Part shown: one piece after another, positions 1 to 11,339 of the stretch
How the letters are laid out: each line of letters begins with the position of its first letter
Position numbering within the stretch: position 1 is the first letter of the stretch
Assembly (NCBI RefSeq): GCF_001625305.1
Contig: NW_017803932.1
Coordinates: 1,628,954-1,692,953, forward strand
Direction: 5' to 3'
Source: Branchiostoma belcheri
Lineage: Eukaryota > Chordata > Leptocardii > Amphioxiformes > Branchiostomatidae
Length of the DNA: 64,000 bases
Notes under the pieces: generated by a model
What the model was told of the DNA's origin: nothing
The model's input: the letters and a program-made list of their open reading frames with translations, nothing else
The model's database searches: none
Translations under genes and position numbers: made by a program

Positions 1-3000
1 TACATCCACGAGGCTGCGCAGATGATACGATTGGCTCTGGAAAATGAGGCCTGCGGTAGCTTTGAGGCAGCGTTTGGGTACTACAAGTCTGGTGTAGAGA
101 TGCTGCTGAGGGGAGTGCAGAGTAGGTGGTTTGATTGTATCATTTAGAACGTAAAATTTCAAAACAATGAAAATGAAAGAACAGAAAGAGTGACTGTAAA
201 GAGCTAATTTTCAGCAAATAAGGGATTCAGTTTGTCTCTGATCTATTCTTGCCATCTTTTCTTTACAATGTTGTGTTGGTGATGTGACATGACCTTTGTT
301 ATGTTTAAAGATGACACCAACAAGACCAGACGGGAGGCTGTCCGTAGGAAGACAGCCCAGACCTGCTGCGAGCAGAAGACCTGTATAACAGACAGCTTCC
401 TGGGACAACAGTGAACAGCAACAGATGGGCGGTAGGTCAGCAACATTGAGCTATGTAAACGTTTCCCTCGTCATTATGTTGCAACAACATGCAGAGGAGA
501 CATGCAAGGGATAATGTCTGTAGTCTACATTGGTGGCATTTTTGTTAACTTGATGAATCCATTGTTTACAATGTATATCTGTTCCTCTGGTCTGTCAGAC
601 GGACAGTGTGGACCTGGACCCAGTCACTGCACATCTGTGTGGGCCAACTTCTGACCTTCAGAAATACAAGGTCATAGGTGTGGTTGACAAGGTGAGTGCA
701 TCAGTGTCTGTCTATGATGTGTTAGAACTCTTGTGTTTTGTGGAATTTCGAAGGATCAGTTCTGTAGATTTTTTTCCTGTTAATGCTTAGTAATGGTTTA
801 ATGGAATAATGGTTTCTGTTCTTTGCTTTTATAGGTTGCCTTAGTGATTGACATGTCCACCAACAACACATACGTAATCAAGGCAAGTTCTCCAGAGTTC
901 CTCTTATTTATATTAACACGTCTATAAAGTCTACAATGGGATGTAAAGACAAGACTGTTTTTGCAGAGTATGACAGTCTGTTATACATTTATGTGTTTTA
1001 TACTGGAATTGACAATATGTTTTTTGGACATGTTTTAGGTTCTCCAGAAGGATAGCGGTGACCATACATGTCAGAAAAGTGTAGTTCCTGCCAGAATTCC
1101 CTACATGGTCCAGCTGCACTGTTACTACACCACCGAGCATGCCGTCTTTCTTGTGCTGGAGTATGCAGCAGGTACTTCACGGCTTTTGTGATTGTTTTTG
1201 ACTTATCATGATTCTGATGGTACCAAGGTAGTTTCTACATTAATTTTCTACCTCCTTAAGTATGATTTCTTGTTAAACTTTGCTGTTTTAGGAGGAAAGC
1301 TGTGGAGCAGCATCAGTGGGTACCTACACCAGCACAGCACCTTTGGGCCGGACAGTGGGGACTTCCAAGAACGTAGTTTGGAGGAAGGCCTGCATGCCTC
1401 CCACGGCAGGACTTCCAGCACTGTGGACCACGTGTCCGGCACATCCAGCAATAAAACGCTCAGCCCAAAACGTCAGCCATCTCTCAAGTCCATGGACAAT
1501 CCTTTAACTGAGAATGGTACGTCACCAGAAGACTTGTTACTGGCACAGATTGATAAAGAGTTGCAGTTGGAAAAGACCACAGATGACAACAAGGATGCTC
1601 CAGCTGTGGATGATGACCTAATGGCAGGGCCGGAGCCGGTCAGCAGCTACGTGGACTTGTTCCACCAGTACGAGAAGGAGCGGGATCGTGCCAGCAGCTT
1701 CTCTAGTGAACTCGCCAGCCCTGTGTACGGGGATGAGTTTGTGTTTGACGACAGACACAGAAGTACGACCGCACTCAGCAGCGACAGTCTGATATCCCCA
1801 GTAAAACTGCGAGACAGAGACTCTTCCTTTCTTAGTGATGTTGGTGATGTGTCCACCACGCTTGTGCAGGAAGACTACAGCGAGGAGCCAACACACAGCA
1901 GCAGTGGTACGTTTCTCCCCAGTAAGATCCCCAAAGCAGACATGGAGGTGTTCAGTATTGAGAGTATGGAGGAGGAAGACTTAACGTCCCTCCTGGAGCA
2001 GAACAAGAAGAACGACGAGTTCAGGAGTATTTATGACTCAGTTGTTGTTGAGGAGAGTGAGATGGAAGGAGACCCTTTTGCCCTTGGCGAAGGTGAAGAG
2101 CTTGGAGCGGAGGAAAAGCAGCATGCAGATAGTCTTAAAGAGAAGACAGAAAATGATCAAGATATTGAGTTATCTTCTCATAATGATACAGGTTTCAATG
2201 ATGAAAATATTCATGGGATGATTAAATGTGTAAAACAGGATTCTCCAGAAGAAGGTTCAGAGTCAGAGTTAAACAGATCAGGAGGGAAAAGGATAGTGCT
2301 AGAAGAACTGGAAAGTGAAGGTCCTTCAGAATGCAGTGAACAAACAAACGTTACAAACAAACATGATGATGGGACCAAAAGAGACAAGGAAACGGACTCC
2401 TGTAGACCAACCATTATTGATGCAAGTCTGAATGAATCGGAACAGGAAGGAGACACAATTCTCCCAAGTATAGGTTCCCTTGTATTGGATGGTGTTGGTG
2501 AGTCCTCACACACCTTGTCACAGCCTTGTGAAACAGGTACTTTGTCTTCAACCATACCACAGTCGAACCCTGATTCCACAGGGGTGCCTCCGGCAGGGGA
2601 GGAGTCCAACCCCTTGAGTGAAGAACAGCAGAAGGTTCTGGATAAATTGATGCAAATGCGACCTGCAGGCAGGAAGCATTCTTACAAGAAAGGTTCGTAC
2701 AACATCAGAGTGAATCCTCTGGAGGAGATGGACAGGGAAGAGGAGGGGGAGGAAGTCTTTCAGTTAGAATACCCCCCAGTACGGCTGGACATTGACCCCG
2801 ACGATACCCCTATTTTGAACACAGGAACCTTCAGCACTACTGTAGCACTGGAAGGTGACACAAAATCCTGTGTGATGATTCACAAGGACACGACAAGCTC
2901 CATCCCCAGTCTGCCTGTAACACCTGTCAAGAGAAGGTCCAGCACTGGCACCTCAAGTGGGTCAAAATCTCCTGGATACATCTCACCAAAGTTGTCACCA

Positions 3001-5898
3001 CATCAGAGCCCTCTGAAACAAACATCATCAGGAGGCCACAGAAGGACTAGTGGAGATAGTCAGAGAGAAGGATTGGATTCTTCTGACACTAACAAAGCAA
3101 AAGAAATGCATTCAAGAGAACAGTCTGCAGGGAATCGTGTTCTGGAGGAGAACACCAGGCATGTCCCTGATACATCTGAACAGTCCCCAGAACAGTTCAA
3201 CATTTACTCAGGAAGAAGGGATGAATCATTTATGAATGAGGGGGAGGATGTGCAGGCGAGGAAAAGGACAACTTCTGTCTTGTTTTCACATCTGGATAAA
3301 TCAGCTAAATCGTTCCAGGGCCTGACCCTGCCAGAGCCGTGTGTCAGACAGTGGGCAGCAGAGATCGTTGTTGCCTTGTCCAAGCTCCACACCAGAGGTA
3401 TCATCTGCAGGTGAGCCTCCTTCTTTTATTTATCATTTCCAAAGCTGCGGTTTTGTAGCAATGTGCAATTGTTCCTTACTCTTTCTGTGTTAACTTAATG
3501 TGTTGACATTATCATAATCATGGCATTTCATTATGCTGTCTTTTGTTTTTATCCCATCACAGAGACCTGAGCCCAGACAATGTGCTGTTGAGCGATAGGG
3601 GTAGGTTTGACTTCAATCGATTGCAGCTATACTTTTGAAACTTTTGAATTAGATAATGATTATTGATAAAATACTGGTCCAACAGGTCCCTCAAACAGCT
3701 GGAAATTTGTATAATTGATATACTGAGATGTAAAGACACCACACATGAAGATGTACAAAGTTAACACAGCGCCCATCTCATCCCTTCCCAGGTCACATCC
3801 GTCTGACCTACTTCAGCCAGTGGACCAGTGTGGACAGGTCCTTCAGCTGGCACTCCAGTGAGCAGCTGTATGTGGCACCTGGTGAGTTCATATTGGGGAA
3901 TACAGTTTCTAGGTTCCATGGCAGCCTTCCACTTGCACTTGTCATTTGAAAGAGCAAGATTTCCCTCACCAAGGACATTATGGTGTTTTGAATTTGAATT
4001 TGAGTTTTCAATTGTGAATTTGTTATTACAGTGGGAGCCAGTTAATTGCAAAACGCTTATAAGAAAAAGTCTGCTAATTGAAAAGAATTGTGAAAACCCA
4101 AACCGTTTCCCATTGGCGCCATTGTTTATCGCGCCCCTTATTTGAAAAGCCAAGGTCGGCTAATTGAAAAAAAAATTCAAGTTGCAACACATTTTCAACC
4201 AAAAACATGCCAAACAAATCACCAAAATCGGCGGAAAAATTCTTATATCAAGACATCAAGCCGCCAAAAGGGACGAAGTTGTCTGTTTTGAACCACAAAG
4301 GAGGCCGAAATTTACGTTGATCGAGCGGTCGGGCGCACGTCGGCACTAACGTAATGAGAAGCGCGAGCCGGTTCATAGCCGCCAAATGCGGCATGCTTTT
4401 GTGTTGTTTTAGCCTGTTTATTCCAAGAACGTTTAATTTCTCATACAACTCATTTTTTAATCATTAAAACCGTGTCTCTACTTGTGTATTGTGCCTTTAT
4501 TTTGAGTTTATTTCGACTGCGACACGGCGCTATCGCCGCATCAACACGCCACTGAATGTGCCGCGAAAAAACACCGCATGGAATGATGGGATACTGCTAC
4601 CCACGCCGCGTCCGCCATCTTTGTTTACTTCCCTGAACGCTAATGCGAATGATCCCCGTCAACTATCGCAAATTTCCATGTAACCTACGGACATCGTGAG
4701 CTAAAAAGTCATTAACATTGAAATGAACAGTTTATTGTTGCATTAGTTACGATAATTTTCGTGTGCTAGCCGGAGTTTCTGAAAATCAAGCGATCGAAGT
4801 GATCCTTTGTGCTATCGACTGCTTTCATGACGATCGTGTGCATTTATGTCTGTACGCTACTTGATTGAAGTTTTCCGTTGATCAAACTTTATTTTTTGCT
4901 ACTTTTGTGATGTAAAAGTACGTACAGGCTGAGCATTGTGCATGTATTCGTTGATTCTTTTGTACGTAGCAAACGTAGCATTGTTTATTCGTTCGAGTGC
5001 CTGCCGAGAGCACATGATGTCTAACGTATCACAGCGTTCTTCCAGCCTTGGAAAAAAATACGTAAACGAAAAAAATACGTCGACGAAAAAAATTACAAGC
5101 ATATTTACCGATCTCAATAAAGTTCACTGTTTTTAATGCGTGAATATGACTCGTGTTTGTATTCTTTGTGTCGTTATTTGTGTTCGATGCCCTGTCCACC
5201 CCCCACCCCCATGAGTTTCAATGAAGTCCGAGAGTTTGAGCCTCAGAGTCTCTTAATCGGAAAGACCGGGTAATTGAAAAAAATGTGCTGACAAATTGGC
5301 TTTTCAAATAAGCGGCTTCCACTGTAGTATGGATGTGGGAAATGGTTAGAACAAATTTAGTGAAGTGAAGACTTATTAGTCTGCTTTCATTTAATTTTGT
5401 TGAAAATGGCTTGTACTTGAAGATTTGTATTTGTCTCCATGCTACAGAAGTGGCAGGTGTGTTCAGGGTGACGCCGGCCTGTGATTGGTGGAGCCTTGGG
5501 GCTTTGTTGTTTGAACTTCTCACAGGAAAGGTCAGTTATTTCCCTTTGAATAGATATTGAACAGACAAAATTCAATTTCAACATGTGTGGGTACCCCACT
5601 GGGTGTTGCCTGGCAGTAACAATAACATAGAATGATAAGGACTTCACTTGTTGTAATGCCCCACTTATCAGCCTTCTGTTGGTACATACAGACATTGCTG
5701 GGGTGCCATCCAGCAGGCATCACCTCCCACACCAGTCTGAACATCCCGGAGCACGTCTCCACCGAGGCGCGGTCCCTCCTGCAGCAGCTGCTCCAGCCTA
5801 ATGTCTCGGAGAGGCTGGGCAGCGGGATTGACGGGGCAGAAGACATCAAGGCTCATCCTTTCTTTAAAGACATCAACTGGGAAGAGTTGAGAGAATGA
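1..5898 (+). CDS. RPS6KC1: RPS6KC1-like MIT/pseudokinase protein, 5'-partial
   Basis: Exons: 1-121, 311-431, 599-691, 835-882, 1039-1171, 1292-3410, 3563-3600, 3792-3881, 5448-5530, 5692-5898 (stop TGA). About 1,017 residues are in view; the usual N-terminal PX domain lies upstream of the window. Exons 1-2 encode an MIT domain ([11 protein letters not shown], then [11 protein letters not shown] and LLRAEDLY). The kinase fold starts at [10 protein letters not shown], has a beta-3 lysine (YVIKVLQK), and is split by a ~700-residue acidic, Ser/Thr-rich insert encoded by the giant 2.1-kb exon. The catalytic loop reads [12 protein letters not shown], the DFG position reads LTYFS, and there is no glycine-rich loop, so it is probably a pseudokinase. 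The large insert favours RPS6KC1 over RPS6KL1. Known family role: endosomal/sphingosine-kinase-linked scaffold. One base is missing at 360/361 in the MIT exon, and the intron after 882 has a GC donor. Confidence 0.87.
4029..5324. mobile_element. pogo/Tigger-like non-autonomous DNA element in RPS6KC1 intron
   Basis: The element is 1,296 bp inside the intron 3882-5447. It has terminal inverted repeats beginning CAGTGGGAGCC on the left and the reverse complement of CAGTGGAAGCC on the right. Both ends are flanked by TA (4027-4028 and 5325-5326), the target duplication of Tc1/mariner/pogo elements. The interior is CpG-richer than the surrounding intron. I see no transposase-like reading frame, so it is probably an internally deleted copy. 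The family assignment rests only on the TIR and TA duplication. Confidence 0.7.
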
Positions 5899-6174
5899 GA
5901 AGAAATTGTGACCTTGTTACATGATTGACCACCCAGTTCCCCACAGTCTTCTCTGTATGGGGAAAACCAGGTCATGTGCATAAAGTATGGATGAAAAGAG
6001 AGCGGATGATAATTATGGTAAAACTTTCTGTCGTGGGGTGTTGTGACTGGTATCTGTGTTATCCACATGTTACATGTGTGAATAGCACAGACATACATGT
6101 GCAGCTCACTACTGGAGACTGTCCCAGACAAGTCTTCAAAAGTAAGACAGCACAGAAAGTCTGTGTGTGGTCTG

Positions 6175-6180
6175 AATAAA
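6175..6180 (+). terminator. Polyadenylation signal AATAAA, RPS6KC1-like gene
   Basis: AATAAA lies 277 bp after the RPS6KC1-like stop codon and is the first such hexamer downstream. The cleavage site was not located. Confidence 0.55.
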
Positions 6181-8710
6181 AGAAATTTACTGTAACAAAT
6201 GAAAGTAGGCTCTGGATTTGTCCAGGCTAGCTAACATCTACTCTCATAATACTGCCATTAACAGCACAACAACATACATGTAATAGCACCAAAGTTTTAA
6301 AAAAGCAATGAATTGAATGGCATCTACTATTGCATTTTCCCAGTCTTTGAAAATTGCAATATCCTTTTATTTATCAGAAACACATAGCATAAATGGCAAA
6401 GTTAATCTATAACCGACATTAACTGACAGTATTGGAAAAAATTATAGGTTACCCCATTGCATAGTGTAAACTGGTATAAACAAGGTGGTTTTATGAGAAT
6501 ACAAAGATGTTAATATAGTACAAACATACTACCAGTAGTGTGAATGGCTAGTGACTCTTGTGATATGAGCAGGGTACAGTTTCAGATACATGTAATGGGT
6601 GTTATCAGCACTGTTGGCCTACTGTAACAGATATAGCACAAGCACTTGCTGCACAGCTTTATCTATGGCTGATTTGGATCACGGTGTGAAATATTCCAAT
6701 CAAGTTCACATATCATGTCTGACAATGTCAATACACAGAACCATTTTTTTATAGTCCAGAAAGTGCCATATGCCATAATATGGTCGTAGAGCCAGTGTTT
6801 GACCTTGCCATTTTCATGTACAAGTAACACAGATGTACAGATATATTGTATATAATGTTAATGCTTAGAAGCTGTTGTATTTGGTACATGTAAAAGACGT
6901 CAAAATTGTATCGTTCCTTTCTTTGTAGCAGAGTTCAGTTTGGAAATGTGACCTCAGCATTAGACAGCTTTCTGTGTTTGCAGCAACAGATTTTGAAGCA
7001 TTGGTTCTACAAAAATTGCTTTAGTCTCTCAGAAATTATGGTGTCGAAATGGTATTGATTTTCCAAAAAATGTCCTACATTTTTAGTTGCTTGATCTAAA
7101 ATGCACATACCCACCTACATTGTAATGTGTTGGTCACAGTGTTGTAACAGCTGGTGTCCCCCAAACTTCGAATTCATAGCCTGGCTGAGGCTTACATGTA
7201 GATTGCCTACCCCCCCCCCTACAGGCCCCATTGCAATTGTTACCTAGGCATAAGTGACCAATGAAATGCTCTGTTGGTAACTAAGGAAGTTATTCACATA
7301 ATGATTGCTAGGCTATAATAAAACCTTGTTATCTGGTAGGACTTCTTTCTTGTGACATATGTAAATTAGGCACATTATGTAAATTAAGATATAATCAATA
7401 TAGACATGCCATGATTTTTTGAAGCAATGATAAGAACTTGATACTCCTACCACATATAATGTATTTTATTAGGTACAAATTAAAATTATACAGCATAAAT
7501 ATTAATATGCAAATTAGAGTGTGACTCTTGAGATATGAAAGAGGATGATCATTAACTGTGGAAATAGATCTACTGGTAAAAGGTAATATAGGCCACACAG
7601 ACTTGATTTTATGTATGACATCCATGTATGCATCAATTTTTGCTTTGTTTTTCTAAAGAAAAGGATATAATACCCACTTGAACTAATTTGGCAAATATTA
7701 ACCTCAGCATTTTTACCATGTACAATAGCTCTGAAAGGAAGGAACAGAACAAAAATATGCAATACACATTGACATGAAGCAATGCCTTACAATATGTAAC
7801 ATATCAGATATGAATTTTGTGTTAATAATGACAAGTTCTTGTTCCAAGAAAATTCCATGTTTCTTTAAAATTGCCAAGGAATACGTGTAACCGTTACTCT
7901 TTGTTAAGCCTTTGTGTATCATGAATGTCCCATGCTTAATGTTGTCAAAGCTTGTGCAATCCTCTGCCATTGAGACAGTAAAGATGAGATATTAATGTAG
8001 CAATACCAGTATTGTTTCTTGTCAATGCACGTTTTCGTTTGTATGTTACACATTAGTCTAGCAAAATGTCATTTTCTTGTTAATTGGTAACCACATTGTG
8101 CGGTTGCAAATGCAAAATGAACTGGTGCAGGAATAAACCCTCAGAAATTCGTGATATCAGGTAGTCGGACCTCAATGTCAAGAACAAGAGCAGGAAGGAC
8201 CTGAAGTGAAAACCCCGTAAGAGAGCATCTCGTTTCACAACTCGAAATGGCCGAATCTCGGGAGTGAGGGCGTAACGTTGTTACCGATATACGTATACGG
8301 CCGTTTCGGGAGCGGTTTTTTCTTAATTTTAGAAAAATGAAACTTTGGACAATTCTCGGCTTCCTAGTTTACAGACTGAGTATACTATTTACGGTCTCAA
8401 GTCTATTCCTGCTTATCATGCCTTCTGTCACATTTGCACATTTCGTGGTCGAAAACCAAGCATATGTCTGACCAAGGAGGTTAAAAGAGAGAAGGTCTGA
8501 CGTAACCAACACCATACTATGGCAATCCCCAAGCAAGTTACAATTTTACCTCCCACCATCTGCTTGATTTTCATTCATAAGGGAAAATTTGGCTTCTGCA
8601 AAGGATGCGAATATTTTCAAATAATAAGATAACGTAAAAGCATGTTCATGTTTTAGTGTAGTAGTAGGTCTTATGCACTTCGTTCCTGCTGGGATTGATG
8701 TTTTGGCACA
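6181..8710. other. Intergenic, no gene seen
   Basis: About 2.5 kb of AT-rich sequence with no exon-like reading frame on either strand. It has a C tract near 7209 and an ATGCAAAT-containing patch near 7490-7530 that resembles the repeat modules at 17459-18322. Confidence 0.6.
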
Positions 8711-8936
8711 ACCACGTGCTTGTGTTTTGCAATGACGTCATACCATTTAAACACCCTTGGTCACACAGAGCCGCTGTTAATTTTCCTGAAACTTGTGCAT
8801 TAGAGCCAATATGTTGCTTGGATGAACACTAAGATGGTTTAGGCTTGGTTTAGGGACTACATTAATTTTGCGATTTGGGTGTTACATGGACCTTTGCATG
8901 CAAATCTTCGTGACGTCATCATGTTGTGACTATAAA
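8711..8936 (+). promoter_or_regulatory. NUPR1-like promoter: E-box, two CREs, octamer, TATA box
   Basis: Upstream of the NUPR1-like start are a CACGTG E-box (8713-8718), a palindromic CRE TGACGTCA (8733-8740) preceded by a TTGCAA C/EBP-like half site, an octamer ATGCAAAT (8898-8905), a second TGACGTCA (8911-8918) and TATAAA (8931-8936). The order and spacing of octamer, CRE and TATA suggest a core promoter starting near 8960. NUPR1 is known as a stress gene driven by ATF4/C/EBP in vertebrates, which fits these sites; binding here is inferred. Confidence 0.6.
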
Positions 8937-9057
8937 CCAGCGGAGCTGTTGTTTTCGAACCAGAGCTAACGTTACCAGCTTCAGAGAAGCAGTCTGACTG
9001 GGCGTATTTGTAGGTTTAACTGCTATCCAGGAAGATATCCGTGTAGCGTGGAGAGCC

Positions 9058-9291
9058 ATGAAGGCAGATAGCGGAAACGCTGCAGCTGCAGCCGAGTATT
9101 TCTTCGACGAGTACGAGTACTACAACTTCGACGACTTCGAGAAGCTGTTCGGCCACTCCTCGGGGAAGGGGCGCACCCGCCGCGAGGCCGAGCTGCGCAC
9201 CAACCGCCACGACCCGAACGGCCACGTTCGCAAGGTTGTCACCAAGATGCAGAACACCGAGAAGAACAGGAGACTGGGCAGGAAGAAGTGA
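9058..9291 (+). CDS. NUPR1: NUPR1 (p8)-like stress-response nuclear protein
   Basis: An uninterrupted 77-residue frame. The C-terminal half is the NUPR family signature: GKGRTRREAELRTNR, then GHVRKVVTKMQNTEKNRR, a basic bipartite region matching the nuclear-localisation and HMG-like core of vertebrate NUPR1 (about 80 residues). The N-terminal half is acidic and tyrosine-rich (FFDEYEYYNFDDF), as expected for the disordered acidic half of the family. Family role: small, disordered chromatin-associated transcription cofactor induced by stress. The start is the first ATG after the TATA box and gives the family length. The CDS has no intron, whereas the human gene is split. NUPR2 is an equally possible orthologue name. 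Confidence 0.85.
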   Translation: MKADSGNAAAAAEYFFDEYEYYNFDDFEKLFGHSSGKGRTRREAELRTNRHDPNGHVRKVVTKMQNTEKNRRLGRKK

Positions 9292-9754
9292 CGGACGCTG
9301 GAAGGTGAAGATGCATTTGCTTGCTGTTTATATACTGCATATAATGAGGTAGCCTCAAGGTATATTTTGTGACGAAGTGGAAGATGGCAAAATATGGCGG
9401 CCCTGTGAGGGTTTGCGGAAACACTCGGCTTGGCCAGGTCTGGCTACCAGGCCACCTTTGTTGTCGCAGGACCAATTTGTATTATAATATAAAATCCTGA
9501 TAGAAAATATTTGCCCACCAACCTTTTTTGTAAAAGGTTTGTCTTTTCTTTTTTTGTCTTTTCTTTTCTTTTCTGTATGCTTGATCTGGTAACAAACCAC
9601 TGTACAGTTGTACCCATATAATGTGACTTTCCAAGGAAAGGTCAATGATTTGGGTATTCCTCAAATTATTGTCTACATTTCCCCCTATTTTGTAGTGTTC
9701 AAGTCATACTGGTGGCTTACAATGCAGGAATCGCCTTTGTAGATGGCAACAAGA

Positions 9755-9760
9755 AATAAA
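9755..9760 (+). terminator. Polyadenylation signal AATAAA, NUPR1-like gene
   Basis: AATAAA about 460 bp after the NUPR1-like stop codon. A possible 3'-UTR donor at the end of the CDS (AAG|gtgaag near 9303) was not followed up. Confidence 0.5.
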
Positions 9761-11000
9761 TTCAAACTTGTCTTGGATGCAAATTTCTTTCTGCTTTAGT
9801 CTGTGTTTTTTAAGAGTAAACATCCTTTGAAATCCACCCAAGTTTAAATCAACCAGCTGGGTACGTCACCCCTACTAGATTGAGTAATTTGAGTAACGTG
9901 AAATGTGTTTAAGGTTTTTAAATGGCTCGCTTTCTCCTTCCATATGCGGCATGGTAAACAGAACTGCTGAAGGCTAGAGCTGATGAGAACCACGCACACC
10001 TGGAGCTGACCTGATGCTGTTGGGACACGGTGCATGTAGCCAGAGGAACCAGTCTGGGGCAGTCTGAACCAGTTCCAGTCCAGGAATGTGCTATTCTACA
10101 ATGCTGCATTACTTTAACCTTTTTCTGGCTGGTTGTTGTCTGGTCTTTTGACTAAATTTGGACCACATGATCACAGATTCACATTGTAACAATGGTGTAG
10201 CACTAATGATAAAATAAATGCTTTCAAGGGTTTAATTTCTCACATTAGGCTATTTTCACATTAAGCAATTTTCATAAACTGTCAGTCAGGCTAGGTACTA
10301 CTAGTATATAGTGTCAGGCAATCTTACAACACTTCACACCTTACTTATAAGTTATTGATATGTAAAGAGGACTGGTACATGTCTGACATAACGTTGCTTG
10401 AAGTCAATACTATGTGGCAATCCATGTATGTATAACTATAAGTGTAAAAGTGTATATTTTCAGCTCTGCTGCCATAATATTAAACTCTAATGAAATTGCA
10501 TTTTTGGTGGTCAATCAACTAAATGTGTGCATGCATGATCTTCCTACTGGTAGTACATGCACTAGTACTTAGCAAGTCCCTTTGAAGGTTTTTTTACCAA
10601 AGTTTGGTTGTTTTGTCTTCAATTAAAGATGTAAGAACCCATTTGTTGATAAAATGTTACATACCTTGGTACAGATTTTGAAGGAAATCACTTCTATATT
10701 TTAAAAAAATGGAAAATGGCAGAATATAGTTTTGCCCATTCATAAAAAGGAAAACTTTGTTAACAATATTTTGAACCAGACATCTATATTTGAATCTGTA
10801 TGACCACCCTTAAGCATAATGTAATCAAACGCATTCCATAAGGTGCCAGCCCGGCTCAACATCTACTATTCAACACTCTGTCACACCTACAGGTACAAGT
10901 AAACTGGTATACTAGTACATGTACAATCATGTTCAACTAAATAAAATAAATGTAAATTCTTTTTGTTCCACAGGGAGACATTCTTAGTTCTCATGTTTTC
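9761..11000. other. Intergenic, no gene seen
   Basis: AT-rich spacer between the NUPR1-like gene and the 3' end of the minus-strand EAR gene. No exon-like frame or structured repeat was recognised. Confidence 0.55.
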
Positions 11001-11006
11001 TTTATT
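11001..11006 (-). terminator. Polyadenylation signal of the EAR-repeat gene
   Basis: The plus strand reads TTTATT, i.e. AATAAA on the minus strand, about 335 bp downstream of the stop codon of the EAR gene at 11340-11342. Confidence 0.5.
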
Positions 11007-11339
11007 TCATTTTCATATGATATATACAATGGTTATATAATAAATATATTTACTGAGTCAGATCATCCACACTTGGCACGTGTTGATATTAACCCTGCTA
11101 ACTTGAAGATAGCTTTTTTGTATTGTTAATGACTTTTGTCTTAAAGAAGCAATTGTTAGAACAATCACTTTTTGGAGTAGAAAAGGAAACTGGTCATTAA
11201 AACTTTCCAGGTGAGGTCCACAAAGTATGTATGTAAGATGTAGTTAGGCAGCAGGGAGATGATTAGATCATAGGCAGGTGATGATGAAAACACTAAACAT
11301 TATACTACTGAAGGGTGATGGAGATTGTGAAGCTTCTCG

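Noticed and set aside
1192..1291. ATG at 1192 as start of the 740-codon RPS6KC1 frame
   Set aside because: It lies in the intron; the acceptor at 1290-1291 and phase join the exon to the preceding kinase exon.
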